NCBI GenBank assembly: GCA_030998225.1
Contig: JAPYXD010000704.1
Location: 13,454,001-13,518,000 of the forward strand
Direction of reading: 5' to 3'
DNA: 64,000 bases
Source of the DNA: Diplolepis rosae
Lineage: Eukaryota > Arthropoda > Insecta > Hymenoptera > Diplolepididae
This document shows, piece by piece, positions 44,581 through 55,989 of the stretch. Within the stretch, counting starts at the first letter, position 1. Every line of letters begins with the position of its first letter. The position numbers were made by a program, and so were the translations under genes. The notes beneath the pieces are model-generated. The model did no database searches. It had not been told where the DNA came from and saw only the letters and a list, made by a program, of their open reading frames with translations.

Positions 44581-44770
44581 CGGAGAAAAATAGTTGAAGT
44601 AATTTTACTCAACTCTGTTGATTAAACTTGGGGCTTAAGGACATTTGAACATTTATTAAATCCTAGTCGAATAAAATGAATTTGATAAATATCTAATTCA
44701 CCCAAAGTGAATATCAATAAGCGTTACATAGGAAATAGTAAGGAGTTGAGTAAAACGTTTTCGACGACAG
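44581..44770. mobile_element. CACGGARAAA-family MITE
   Basis: The left end is CACGGAGAAAAATAGTTGAA then GTAATTTTACTCAACTC. An inner inverse GGAGTTGAGTAAAACG lies at about 44,745-44,760. The right CCGTG terminus is absent. Confidence 0.5.
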
Positions 44771-45024
44771 GGCATCACAATGCGTCAGTGGGTTAACCTG
44801 AAATGTATAAATATATCACCGACGCTTGATGTGCTTCGAACGGTAGTTGACTAAAATGAGTATCGGCTGTATTATTTCAACTGGCAATGATATGGTTGCT
44901 ATGGTTACAACAGTTTAAAAATAACATCGGTAGCGACAATAGCGCCACCACTTGTTGATAGCAAACATTATAATTCGTTCCTCTTTTCTCCTATACGAGT
45001 GGAACCACTGTGATTACGAGACTG

Positions 45025-45094
45025 GCGACAATGCTCGCAGGACTGATCGCGCTTCGGCTTTGTCTCGGCTTCGATCTCCTGCGAGCATTGTCGC
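45025..45094. repeat. Perfect 18-bp inverted repeat with 34-bp loop
   Basis: GCGACAATGCTCGCAGGA (45,025-45,042) is exactly inverted at 45,077-45,094. It could be a hairpin or the ends of a tiny element. Context gives no further clue. Confidence 0.6.
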
Positions 45095-45189
45095 TCGTTA
45101 CGCAATAACCCTCATTGTGCGCCTAGGCACGTAATATACTATTTTCACTAAGATACCTGAACAAAATTGGTCACGTGACTCTGCTGATA

Positions 45190-46110
45190 CCAGGTGTACA
45201 AGTATGAAACCGGTAATTTTTTTGAGAAAATACACGTTTATTTAATAAAAATGGTTATACATTCAATCTTCAAAGTAATGGCCATTGCTAGCCACACATT
45301 TTTCCCATCTCTCTGGCAATTTGTGTATGCCTCGCCAAAAAAATTGTTCGTTTTTTGAGTCAAACCAGTCATCGAGCCATTTTTTCACATTTTCGTACGA
45401 ATCGAAGCGCTGTTCAGCAAGTGCTTGCCCCATTGATGAAAATAAGTGGTAGTCAGATGGAGCCAAGTCTGGTGAATAAGCCGCATGGGGGAGGGCTTCC
45501 CAGTTGTACGAATTTACCAATTCCCGAGTCTTTTTTGTTCGATGTGCTGGTGCATTGTCATCAAGAAAAATCACTTTGTGTTGCCTAGTTTGATATTCTG
45601 GACGTTTTTGGCGTAAAGCACGATTCAAATCGGCCAATTGTTGTTGGTAGCGTTGACCAGTAACTGTTTCACCTGGTTTCAGAAGGTCAAACCAGATAAC
45701 ACCCTTCTGATCCCAATCTACGAACTTTTTTGGTGGTTTTCCACGATCTTCGTTTCTCACATCAAAATTACCACTTTTGAATTTTTTAAACCACTCGAAG
45801 CACTGTGTTTTGCCTAGAGCATGCTGGCGGTAAGCTGCCACAAGCATTTGATGGGCTTCCAAAGCAGATTTCTTCAATTGGTAACAGAAAATCAATGATG
45901 TCCGCAAATCGTAGTTTGAAGGCACAAAAATTGACATTTTTACTAGCGAAAAAAAATTAGTTGTTGTATGAAACTTGATTGTTTATGAACTGAATATTGT
46001 TGACAGAACTCAATACGAAGAAATGGCGTCAATGATTTGGTTTGACAGAGCGTATAGTTTTACCTAGCGACACATAAATGTCATTACCGGTTTAATACTT
46101 GTACACCTGG
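45190..46110 (-). mobile_element. Mariner element, internally deleted but with open frame (921 bp)
   Basis: TA (45,188-45,189 and 46,111-46,112) flanks inverted ends CCAGGTGTACAAGTAT then AAACCGGTAAT. The family is related to mariner A (AGGTGTACAA terminus). About 400 bp are missing from the interior. Confidence 0.9.
45263..45937 (-). CDS. Mariner transposase deletion derivative (224 aa, intact frame)
   Basis: The N-terminal MSIFVPSNYDLRTSLIFCYQ and the first helix-turn-helix (to FKSGNFDVRNEDRGKPP, residue about 84) are joined in frame to the catalytic half ([42 protein letters not shown], ending ASNGHYFED). Second and third catalytic Asp are present with 34 residues between them (DD34D), but the second helix-turn-helix and first catalytic Asp are deleted. 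A normal mariner transposase is about 345 residues. No stop or frameshift occurs, so a catalytically dead, partly DNA-binding protein could be made. Confidence 0.85.
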   Translation of the reverse strand: MSIFVPSNYDLRTSLIFCYQLKKSALEAHQMLVAAYRQHALGKTQCFEWFKKFKSGNFDVRNEDRGKPPKKFVDWDQKGVIWFDLLKPGETVTGQRYQQQLADLNRALRQKRPEYQTRQHKVIFLDDNAPAHRTKKTRELVNSYNWEALPHAAYSPDLAPSDYHLFSSMGQALAEQRFDSYENVKKWLDDWFDSKNEQFFWRGIHKLPERWEKCVASNGHYFED

Positions 46111-46149
46111 TATATGCCCTTAAATACAATGCGGTGGTCCAATATGGCC

Positions 46150-46345
46150 CTAATGGTGTTCTTTTTTGTAGGTGGGGTAGTGTAAGGGCTGACCTCACTA
46201 AACCCCTTCTAGAAAGTCTAGTGGGGCCCACCTCGACAAACGCGTTACGTTATCGACGGGGCTCTGACTAGTTTTCCACGCTAGATCCCGACTAGAAATA
46301 GGGTAAACTCGTCAGGGCCCCTATCGAAATTTCTGCACGGGTATG
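46150..46345. mobile_element. CCCGTGYAGAAA-family element fragment
   Basis: The right end GAAATTTCTGCACGGGTA is inverted relative to the family start. The interior has GTGGGGCCCACC and CGTCAGGGCCCCTA blocks. The left end is unclear. Confidence 0.45.
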
Positions 46346-46524
46346 GGTGGTTCTTGATTGAAGTTTAAGGTGGAAGTAGAGTTTATATTTCAGTGGCACG
46401 TAGCTATTGGACGTAAAAAGTAGGGTCTTTAGTCGTTCAAAGTGATTTCGAGTTTGAAACGTGCCTGCGATGACTTCCTTTCGAGTCGCGTTAGGTCAGG
46501 AGTTCAAACATTATATCGGGAACC

Positions 46525-46713
46525 TTGTACAACGATGTCCCTGTTTGTTTGAGAAAATGTAGTGACTGCCACTTAAAGCACTTGCTGAATGAACGTGCCA
46601 ACCTCCATAAAGACTGTAAAAGCGACTCTCTTGAATGCCTACATCGCGACAAGTGTTGTGCAAACATGATTTTTTGTGTGTTAAACCTTCATGTGCTGGA
46701 ATTTAACTTTTAA
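46525..46713 (+). CDS. Cysteine-rich short ORF, WAP-like (possible pseudo-exon)
   Basis: The 62-codon frame reads VCLRKCSDCHLKHLLNERAN, then LHKDCKSDSLECLHRDKCCA and NMIFC. The pattern C-x-SDS-x-EC-x4-KCC-x-N-x-C resembles the core of whey-acidic-protein four-disulfide domains. A one- or two-base shift near 46,680 would continue as CVKPSCAG, which also fits that family, so the exon may be decayed. No start context, splice sites or neighbouring exons are secure, and I do not assign a function. Confidence 0.3.
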   Translation: MYNDVPVCLRKCSDCHLKHLLNERANLHKDCKSDSLECLHRDKCCANMIFCVLNLHVLEFNF

Positions 46714-46749
46714 TAGAAAGTTACTAGTTACTAGTTATAAGTCAAACAA

Positions 46750-47960
46750 AATTTGTTCAAATTAACTGAAATTTGGTTTAATAAACTAAAATATTTGTTT
46801 GATTTAACCAAATCGTATAAAAACAAACCATTTTTGGTAACATGAAGTTAATTTTTTAGTTGACTCAACCAAAAAGGAATTTCACTCAGTAGATATTCAG
46901 TTGAGTTAATCAAGGAATTTAATTATTAGAATTAAGAATTTGAAATCTTTTTGTGGAAAAAGAGATGTATTAGACTGTTAATTTAATTATTATAGAGTTG
47001 ATTACTTTTTGGTCAATTTCTTTGGGTACAATTAGGAACGGTGTAGAATCGATTTTAGAGTTCTTAGCTACAATTTGGTTGAGTCAAACAAATATTCAAC
47101 TCAATTCGACAAAATTTTATTAAAATTTAGTCCGCCAACCATCTGGATTTATCTGAGAAAATTCAAGATCGAGTAAATTTTTTTCCTCGCTGTTATTTCT
47201 TCTACTTGAAAAAATATTTGGTTGAATCTACCAAAATTTGGTTTATTAAAATTAAATATTTGTTTAATTTAACCAAATCGTATAAAACCAAACCATCTTT
47301 GGTAACATGGAGCAAATTCTTTAGTTGACTCAACCAAAAATAAATTTTACTCAGAAAATATTCGGTTGAGTCAATCAAGGAATTTAATTATTAAAATTAA
47401 GAATTTGGAATCTTTGTGTAGAAAAAGAGACGCTTTTGACTGTTAATTTAATTGTTATAGAGTTTATCACTTTTTGGTCAATTCAAATAACGAAGTTGTT
47501 TTATTCAACTAAATATGGTTTGTTTGGTTACAATTGGCGACGTTATAGAATCGATTTTTCGAAGGAATCGGAATCGATTCTACCGTCCTCAGCTACAATT
47601 TGGTTGAGTCAAACAAATATTCATCTCGATTCGACAAAATTTTATTAAACTTTACTTCACCAACCATCTGGATTTATCTGAGAAAATTTAAGATCATGTA
47701 AATTTTTTTCCTCGCTGTTATTTCTTCTACTTGAAAAAATATTTGGTTGAATTAACCAAAAAATTTCTTTATCACACGATCCACCAAAGTTTTAGCTAAT
47801 TAAATCAAATAATTTTTTCATTCAACCTCAGATGCTTTGTTTGGCTACGATTTGGTTGATTAAAACAAATACTTATATTCTATTGACTCAAGTGAATTTC
47901 GTTTGAATTATCCAAAGATCTTGATTGATTTCACGAAAAGGTTTGATTAGATCAATTATA
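46750..47960. repeat. Tandemly duplicated AT-rich repeat, about 0.5-kb unit
   Basis: 46,790-47,190 and 47,260-47,690 are near copies (ATTTAACCAAATCGTATAAA, AGTTGACTCAACCAAAAA, TGGTTGAGTCAAACAAATAT, CATCTGGATTTATCTGAGAA). A third partial unit begins near 47,714. Related TTGGTT/AACCAA relics occur at 7440-7790. Confidence 0.75.
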
Positions 47961-48290
47961 TGTTTTTCTAAGTATCATAGAGAAAACATTATAGTTTATT
48001 ATTTGATTATGGGTATATCGATTTTTTTTACATTAATTAGAGATAATTTAATTTTAAATCAATATTAAATATGCCAAAGTTGAACACATTATGTCTGATG
48101 TAAGAAACAGCTTTTTTAAATTTGGAAAATATTCTCTGATTAAATATTTAAATTTTTTCAATAGCGTTAGCAACATTTTTTTCTCAATGGATATTTTTGA
48201 TATTTGAATTCGACTGTTTTGAAGTCGGAAATAGATTAAATAACTTCACCATTAGAAAAAGATCATAAATAACTTAATAAAAAAGCTCCC

Positions 48291-49259
48291 GTGTGGAAAT
48301 TTTCCTAACTTAGCCCAATTTATTATTGGGCTCCAAGCTGGGCCCAACTTGGCGCCGCATGTATGGGTCTTGGTTGGGTATCTCAAATTGGCCCCAAATG
48401 GGAACACCAATTAATACCCATGTTTTAAAAAAAAGCAATAGTAATAATACAGTATAGTATACTATAAATGAAGTCTACTAATATGCCCCCTATTTGATAG
48501 CCACCCAAAGTAATTAAGTATACAAACGCACATATAACGTTGAAGGTTTTAGAAAAAATATACTAATCACTGTTTTATAATTATACAAAAATGGATAAAA
48601 AGCGACGTGCTAATAATCAATTGCGTGTTCGGGTGAAAAAACATCGAGTAATTCAGGCAATTAAGGTGGCAGCTAGAGAAAATTCGAGTTCTGATGATGG
48701 TAAGTTAGAATAAATATTGTCTAAATTCAACTAAGAAAAATTAAATAACTTAAAAAAAATTTAAATATATTTAGTTTATCAGAGACCTAAAATAATAAAT
48801 AAGACAGAAATTGATGTGTTGATAAAAGTAAATTTTTCTTTTTATAACGTAGTGGAACGACAAATCGCATGCAGACGTGCGAATTTAGAGGTTATGTTTT
48901 CCTAAACTTAAAAGTAAGACATGAAGTTTATAATTTTGAGTGTTGTTTATTGCAAAATAAACTCCAAACTTTTTCGAACATCAGCATTCCACAGATGAAG
49001 GTAAAATCGAGCAGAATTTAGTTCTAACAATTTCTTTACTGGGCAAAAGAACAACTACCCATTTAAAACCCATGTATTATCTGGGCAGGGAACGGATTGC
49101 ACAAGTTGGGCCCAATCAGTTTTCCCAAAGATGGGCTTTGATTGGGCTGAGCGTTACAACCCAAAATGGGCCCCAGTCAGACAGCCCAGCTGGGGCCAGC
49201 CTGGTGAATGTGCAATCTGATTGGAACCCAGTCTGGCCCCAGTCGGGTTTTCTACACGG
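48291..49259 (+). mobile_element. Non-autonomous DNA transposon with GGGCCCAA-rich ends
   Basis: The ends CCGTGTGGAAATTTTCC and inverted CCGTGTAGAAAACCCGAC enclose about 970 bp. Sub-terminal 150-220 bp on each side are rich in TTGGGCCCAA-type words, while the middle is AT-rich and carries one short exon. No transposase domain is left. Superfamily not assigned. Related termini at 6868, 42,395 and 46,340. Confidence 0.65.
48591..48702 (+). CDS. Short exon with splice donor inside the transposon
   Basis: ATG at 48,591 opens MDKKRRANNQLRVRVKKHRV, then IQAIKVAARENSSSDDG, running into the donor GATG/GTAAGT at about 48,702. It is strongly basic, then acidic/serine-rich, like N-termini of many transposon-encoded nuclear proteins. 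A TATAAATG lies at 48,463 upstream. It is probably the surviving first exon of the autonomous parent's protein. I see no following exon. Confidence 0.4.
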
Positions 49260-49261
49260 TC

Positions 49262-50295
49262 TTGTTTGATCAAACTTACTTAAAGTTAAAATACTTAAAT
49301 TTACTCAGAATTTAATTTTAAATAAAGAAATGTATGAAAATTATATTATATCTTATTGCATGTAGGCGATTCTTCTAATCATTTTTCAAATTTTATTACA
49401 AATAAGAAGTTATTTGTTCTATTCTTAAAAGGTAAGTATAGTTATCAAATATATTGGAAGTTACAAATTTGAAAGAGCACAATTAAAATTACGAAAATTA
49501 GTCATTATAGGAATGTTAAACGCTCATTTCTCCGAATAAGAAATTGCAATGCCAATTGAAAGAATACGAATGTGATATATATTGCATAATATTTGCATTT
49601 ATATGTAATCAGGAACTTCAAGTACTTGCGAGAAATACTTTATTCAATAGGTTTTTTCTAAATATTTTTTATTTTAATTTTTTTCTTTTAATCGAATCCA
49701 TAGACATATATATTTATATATCTATAGAATTTATTTATATTTATTCAAATAGATTCACCTTTTATATTCTATCTATGTCTCTCTCTCTCTCTCTTTCATC
49801 TGTTCACAACATTTGTTTATAATATTTTTAATGATTTAACATTGGCACTTTACGTCATGAAGAGAGGGAAGTTATTGGAAATTTTTCAATTGTGTTTTCT
49901 TCGAAATTTGAATAGCTTTGCTGAGATAAATGAAAATTTCCTACTGCATATTTGCGCAAAATAGTAGAATACGTGGAAAGGAGAATCCATCATGAACATA
50001 TTGAACTTCCAAATTGGATTTATGCACATACAGAGGGAAATTACTGAGAAAGTTTTAAGTAGAAATTGTTCAAAATAGGACTCTTTACTGAATATGAAGA
50101 AAAATCTAGCACTGGAAAAACTGAAAATGTGCCACAGCAGTGGTTCTAATTCTGAAATAGGTACACACAAAAATATGATGACATAATAATAGTAATGTTC
50201 AATAAGAACGATTACTTAATTCACATAATTTTCATTAACGAGAGAAATGGTTGTGAAGTTACTTTACTTGTGGAAATATAGTCTTCGTTTGGAAA
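49262..50295. other. AT-rich stretch, no gene recognised
   Basis: A (TC)n run (about 49,777-49,796) is the only clear feature. ORFs here are AT-driven and lack recognisable content. Confidence 0.4.
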
Positions 50296-50299
50296 AGTA

Positions 50300-50530
50300 C
50301 ACTGAGAAAACAGTTTCGTTAATATACGGTCAAAGAAAATTTGTTTTTGAATTAAAGAAAGTTTTGTAATTCAAAAAAAATTTCTTTGACTCAAAGAAAT
50401 AGATTTGTTTAGATTAAAGAAAATGTTTTTGAATCAACAAAACTTTCTTCAATTCAAAGAAATTTTTTCTTTTGCCGTATATCAAAGGAATGTTTCTTTC
50501 ATTCAAAGAAACTCTTTTCTGGGTGCAGTG
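50300..50530. mobile_element. Foldback MITE with TTCTTTGA/TCAAAGAA interior
   Basis: The ends CACTGAGAAAACAGTTTCG and inverted CACTGCACCCAGAAAAGAG flank alternating TCAAAGAAA/TTTCTTTGA words and two inverted ATATACGGYMAAAGAAA copies. Confidence 0.55.
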
Positions 50531-52083
50531 AAAAAAATTGGAAGAATCCAATTTAAAAGAACTGAACTACTGGTGGTTTTGTTTTATTTCCTCTCAAGAG
50601 CCTAACTTAAAAAAAAGCTATCCTGTTTATTTCATGTTGAAAGGGTAGGTTTCAGAAATTTTATATAATTTTGAAGTTTGATGGAAAAAATATCTCCAAA
50701 TGGAGAAAAAGAATTTTTCGGTTATACGTTCCAATTTTCGTTTATTCAAATAGTTAACATGAAATAAACCGAGGTTTTGGTACCTCCTTTGGGCCTTTGT
50801 CAAGGTATAAAAAATATTACATTCTGTAAAGATATTTAAACAATATTATACAAATATTCCGTCAAAAATATGCTAAATTACAAAAAAGTTTGAGAAAATG
50901 CACTGAAATCCTCAAACTCTAGGGGATATTGTAATAATTTTATAAAAGCCAATTGAAATTAAAATAAGCTGATTGGTAAATGAATTGCCAAATGTTTGAT
51001 GAGAATCTCTTGAAAAACGCAAATATTATTAAATTTTCTAACTTTTGTTACTTTGTTAAGAAATTTGCCAAACTCTTGGAAAAAATACTTTTCCGACAAA
51101 AATGAAAAATAATAAAATGGTACGCTTTTGAAAAAAAATTGGCTTTAGGGTCCAAAAACGATTAAAAGTCGATTATTTAAATAGAGGGTCAATGCAACTT
51201 ACACTAATTTTAATGCAGAATAATGTCTAACGAATTTTAGAGAAGCTTTCTAAAAAATTTCATAGAGTACTTGAGCATGAGCTTTTCTTACATACTCTAA
51301 TCATTAATAATTAATTATTAATTATTCAATATGAGTCCCTTGTTCAGCTTTATGTAAAAGTTATTTCTACTATGGCTATGGCACTTTCGAACCACCACCG
51401 TATCAGGAAGTCATTCAAGTATCGGATGATGTTCGAGTGTTCCCGATATATACCGTAGAATGGAAAAAACATAAGGCCAGCAAAGAAGACAACTCTTTCT
51501 CTTTCTTTCTTCCGAGTAAAGGATAACTGGGCCGTGTCTCGTGTTACTCCATACTCCATACGTTGACGTATCTTCCACATGCTGCATGCGAGTACGCAAA
51601 AAGTGACCCATATTTCTCAACGAAGGAAAGAAAGAGGGAAAAGGGCTGCTTATGGAAAGAGCACAGAGAGTGAGATGGAAAATGAGAAAGAATATCGAAA
51701 AAAAGGAGACTAATTTTAATAAAATAACTAAAGAGAGAGAAATTCAAGTTTACGATTGTTCCTAAACTATTTTTTGATTTATGGAAAAATTGAGTAGATA
51801 TTTATTTGTCCAAAATATTTAAAACAAATTATAGTCAAATTTTTAATTTCTTATTGACATTGATAGTTTGAAAGTTTTATTTTACACATTTTTTTGAAAA
51901 TTTTTTTAACTATTTTACAAAGAAGTTGAAAATTATTAATTTGATCAACATAAGTGGTATTAATATTCTAATAAACAATATTCTATAAACTTCTTCATAA
52001 AATAGTTAAAAAATTTTTCTTAAAAATGTGTAAAATGAAAGTTTCAAACTATCAATGTCAATTAGAAATTACAAATTTCACTA
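50531..52083. other. No gene recognised
   Basis: AT-rich. 51,340-51,680 is less AT-rich and apparently non-repetitive, with overlapping short frames on the minus strand that are not convincing. The segments 51,840-51,920 and 51,990-52,075 are weak inverted copies. Confidence 0.35.
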
Positions 52084-52457
52084 CTCTCTAAATCTGAATC
52101 AGTCAAATTGTCACTGATTGAATCAGTGATTTGCCTTTTCACTGATTCATCAGTGAAAAAATATTGTCCACTGTTAAATCAGTTAATTTTCACTGATTCA
52201 TCAGTGAAAAAATATTTTCCACGGTTAAATCAGTTAATTTTCACTGATTCATCAGTGAAAAAATATTGTCCACTTTTAAATCAGTTAATTTTCACTGATT
52301 CATCAGTGTAAACAATATTTCTCACTGTCAAATCAGTCAATTTTCACTGAAATAATCAGTGAAATTTGACTGATTTACAGTAACCTCTTTTTAGGTATTT
52401 GAATCAGTCAAATTTCACTAATAATCAGTAGATTTTGACTGATTCAAAATTAGAGGG
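52084..52457. mobile_element. CTCTCTAAATC-family MITE with internal tandem expansion (374 bp)
   Basis: TA flanks CTCTCTAAATCTGAATCAG and an inverted end. Inside, a unit of about 57-60 bp (TTCACTGATTCATCAGTG, AAAAAATATT, AAATCAGTTAA) is repeated four times. That explains the extra length over the 212-bp copy at 21,352. Confidence 0.82.
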
Positions 52458-52789
52458 TATAATTTTTTTTAATATTAATAATTGTGACATAATTTCTAGT
52501 TATGTTTCTTATTACAAATTTTGAAACATTATGGAAAGTTGTTTTGACCAAGTTTTTTTTTGGCATTTTCGACTTTTTTTGTGATGTTTGTTTTGTGAAT
52601 GTTATTTTGTAACGACAGAGTCAAATAATTTTCAAATGAAATATTTTGGATGATCTGAAGAGGTTGACATATTGTCTTCGAAACGCTGTCACGAATAATA
52701 AATTGGAGTACAATATGTACATAGTCCGAGGTTGGTCATTCCCTTTTTTCTAATGAAGAATTTCGTTCGGTCGTTAAATCTTTTAAATT

Positions 52790-53350
52790 TTTATAATTTT
52801 TTCATGCATAATGCAAAGAGTTGAAATTGTAACAAAAAAGTAGGGAAATTTCGAAAATATTTCATCTGTAGGTAAATCATAATAAAGATCATATGAATAT
52901 ATATTTTAAGGGGATTCGATACAAAATTCATGATTATATGTTTTATATATCTTATAAAAATATTTTTCTCAGCAAAAGCAATATTGGAATTTTTGAAATT
53001 TTTTTATTTGAACTTTAACCTCGAGCGATATGTAAGAAAAAAATTACACATCAATTCCAAGAATTTTGTTAGATTTTGTAGAAATTCAGCTTTTAAATGA
53101 GCCTAAGAACATTGAAAATGCTGGTTATTTCGAAAGTTATTTAAAATTTAAGAAAGAATTGAAATTTTGACTTTTTCTGCAATAAATTCTTTAAAAATTA
53201 ACAAAACGAATTCATGTTGGGCTCATTTTATGAAGAATTTTGATAGCTTTGATTTTAATTAAGAGAACAAATTTTTTCACTCACATAATTCAAATTAGGA
53301 TAATTTAAGCAATTATCGAAAAACAGGTGGTCCCACAATTCTGACCGGTA
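52790..53350. repeat. Dispersed repeat, inverted partner of the window's first 545 bp
   Basis: Near-continuous match, opposite orientation, to bases 1-545. The right edge CTGACCGGTACTG looks like an element terminus. No ORF survives. Confidence 0.75.
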
Positions 53351-53402
53351 CTGTATGTTTTACCGAAAAAATCACTAAATTGTACTAGATTGTCAATGAT
53401 AG

Positions 53403-54068
53403 ACTAGCGTTGGAGATTATAGGTTTACCTGTAGTTTTAGCTGTTGTTAAAGAGTCTTAATTTTTATCATAACAAGTGATAATTATTTTCGCGATTGTAG
53501 AAGTAAAGTTAATAAAATATTGCATCTAATGATCCAAAGTAAATGTTAAAATGTTAATTTTATAAATACATATAGCAAAAAACGTCAAATTTCCGTCTTT
53601 TTGAAAATTATCAATAAATTTAAAAATAATTAATGTTTTTTAAAGTTTAAAGCCTTATTTTGAAGGTGAGTCTTCATAGTATTTTGCTAACTGATCAAGA
53701 TTTTTCAGAATTTCCTTCCTGGATTCTGTCCTAGAGTCGAACATGGTACAAAAAACTCGTAAAATTTCAAATAAAGACTATTCTATACGTTAATTTGCAA
53801 AATCCAAAATATTATTTTTTTATGAATATTCCTGTAATATATAAAAACATGATATACATTGATTCTTGACAAATTCTAAAATTCTAAAAATATCTTAATT
53901 AGTTAGCAAAATACTATGAAGACTTACCTTCAAAATGAGACTATAAGCTTAAAAAAAAATGTATATTTGTTATATGTTTTTATAAAATTAATATTTTGCC
54001 TTTAATTTAGGTTCATTATTTTATTAAATTTCATGCTATTATCAGAAAAAAATTCCCGACGGTAGTGT
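53403..54068. mobile_element. CTACCGTCG-family TIR element without satellite
   Basis: It shares AGATTATAGGTTTACCTG and the AGTATTTTGCTAACTGATCA block with 29,983-31,575 and ends CGACGGTAG. The interior is palindromic around 53,800. It shows what the satellite's host looked like before insertion. Confidence 0.65.
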
Positions 54069-55985
54069 ACATGCGAAAATATCCAGATATCTAGATCTTA
54101 TCTAAATATTTTTAGTTTGTCTCTATTGCCGTTTTGGAAGGATCTTGTGATGTTTTCAGTAAAATGAGATTTCAGATAAATGAAAAGAGTCCCCTCAGTT
54201 TTAATTAAACATTACCGTAGGGTGTAAAATAATTAAAAATGTTCATAAATAATTTACAATTGTGTTTAAAAAAGATATACCTAATTATTTAATTAAGTTT
54301 GAAATTTCAATCGAAAGACCTGGGTTCGAATCCCAGCGCAGTCAAAAGCGTTTTTTTTCCACAGTAAGATTTAAAATTTGGATATACCTAATATTTAACA
54401 AATAAAAAATTGGTGAATGGTGCTACGCTTTTGTCAATCTCCATTTATCGATATCTTGACTCGAAAATTTCAATTATTGATCCCGAGAGCGTCTAACAAT
54501 TATTTTTTATCTTCTATTTATATTTCCCTGCTGTTGCATCGGTCCAAAATATGTACGAAATTAATTAATGGTGATCTTCACAAAAAAATTTTACTTAAGT
54601 TAAAAAATTTTGTTTCATTAAACAAAATTGGTTTTTAATTAGGTAACATTATTTTACATCCTATTTATTGGAATCAAAGAATATGTCTTGAACGAAAAGC
54701 ATTTTGTAATTGAATAAAAGTTCCTTTGGTATGAAAAGTCTTCTATACTTTATTGAATTAATTAGGCATGATCACATCATTTTGATAAATTTGCATTAAA
54801 AAGTAAATATTTATTTACTTTACCTCACGTATATTTCTCAGATATGAGTTACGTTAGGTTAAGTCATGATAATCGCGAAAAATGGTACTAAAGAATTGAA
54901 CAAATGGTTCCTATGATTCGAAAAATGGGTTCATCTTTACATTTATCTTTGATTTCATTCTTTATTAAACAATTTTTTTTTTTGAATGAAATTCTATAGA
55001 AAAAACGAAACTTTGATTTCTTTTCTTTCCAAATATTTTTGAACCACTCAGATGTTCTTATTTATATTTTTTTTATACCAATGTTAGTGAAATTACTAAT
55101 TCATCATGTTAACCATTTTTCTTAGTGAAATCTATACTATTCTATACTAAAAATTGCATATAATTTTTTGAATTCTAGTATTTTGACTGATAAAAATTCT
55201 CACTCTATTAGGAATAATCAACATTACACTTCGATATTCCCTAAATTCCTGATATTTCTCGTTAATTATTTATCGATATGAAATAAAACATATTCTTATA
55301 TGTGAAGTTTGTCCGCGTGAAATGACCAAGTATTAAAGAGACAAAAAGAAGTTATTTAAAATAGATAAAATAATAGGTTCATCAGAAAGGAAAACAGGAA
55401 AGACATTTAAAGCAAGATAAAGGAAGGAAAAGAGAAGGCCTGTAGGTCAAACAATTTCGTTGGACCCGATTATTCACAAGAAACGAGGTCCAGCTGATTT
55501 CTTAATGACATTGGGATTCAGTCTACCGTAAACGAGTGAAATTGAGCGTCGACGAAACGAATTGCGTCCATCTTCTTTGACATTCTGCAAAACTAAAGTC
55601 ACTCGATCAACAACCACAAGGAAAGTCAATTGGGTCCGTGTACTTGTAAAATAAACTGACCTATTAGCCCCTTCCTACATAAGAGTAGCAAGATTTCTAT
55701 GTTAACTTTCAATAAATTCGCATTAAATGAACAATGTCACTGTTCCATTCACGGATTATGAGAAAAATTTCATTATTACTCATATTATAGCACGAAGAAA
55801 TCAATAAAGTTATTGAATCGTTATTATATCAAAAGAGATTTATTCTTTTAAGGGCTATTAGATGAAACTAAGTTGCGAAGAGTTAAGGACTCATAATTTT
55901 ACTTGAAACTATAATACATACAAAGACTTTTTAAAAATTTTTCAGTAAATGTAGTAATTGAAAAATTGACATATTTAGAATATGT
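54069..55985. other. No protein gene recognised
   Basis: Mostly AT-rich. 55,430-55,690 is balanced, CpG-bearing and apparently unique (GAGCGTCGACGAAACGAATT), perhaps regulatory. A tRNA 3'-half relic lies at 54,311-54,343. Confidence 0.35.
54311..54343 (+). repeat. tRNA 3'-half relic (B box)
   Basis: A perfect T-arm (CTGGG-TTCGAAT-CCCAG, 54,320-54,336) is followed by CGCAGTC, like the 3' acceptor strand. No matching GACTGCG or A box lies upstream, so this is a tRNA or SINE fragment, not a gene. A run of T follows. Confidence 0.45.
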
Positions 55986-55989
55986 GCTT

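Larger units (their letters stand above)
43600..45185. other. Mixed low-copy sequence, no gene recognised
   Basis: Contains two NRF1-like palindromes (GCGCATGCGC at 43,982; GCGCATGCGT at 44,083) in near-duplicate context, (TTC)n near 44,012-44,038, a truncated CACGGAGAAAA MITE end at 44,580 and an 18-bp hairpin at 45,025-45,094. No open frame looks coding. Confidence 0.4.

Noticed and set aside
49072..49269. 66-codon ORF rich in Gly/Pro/Gln
   Set aside because: Translates the GGGCCCAA-rich sub-terminal repeats of the 48,291-49,259 element.
54311..54343. Functional tRNA gene
   Set aside because: Only the T-arm and 3' acceptor are present. No D-arm, anticodon arm or A box.
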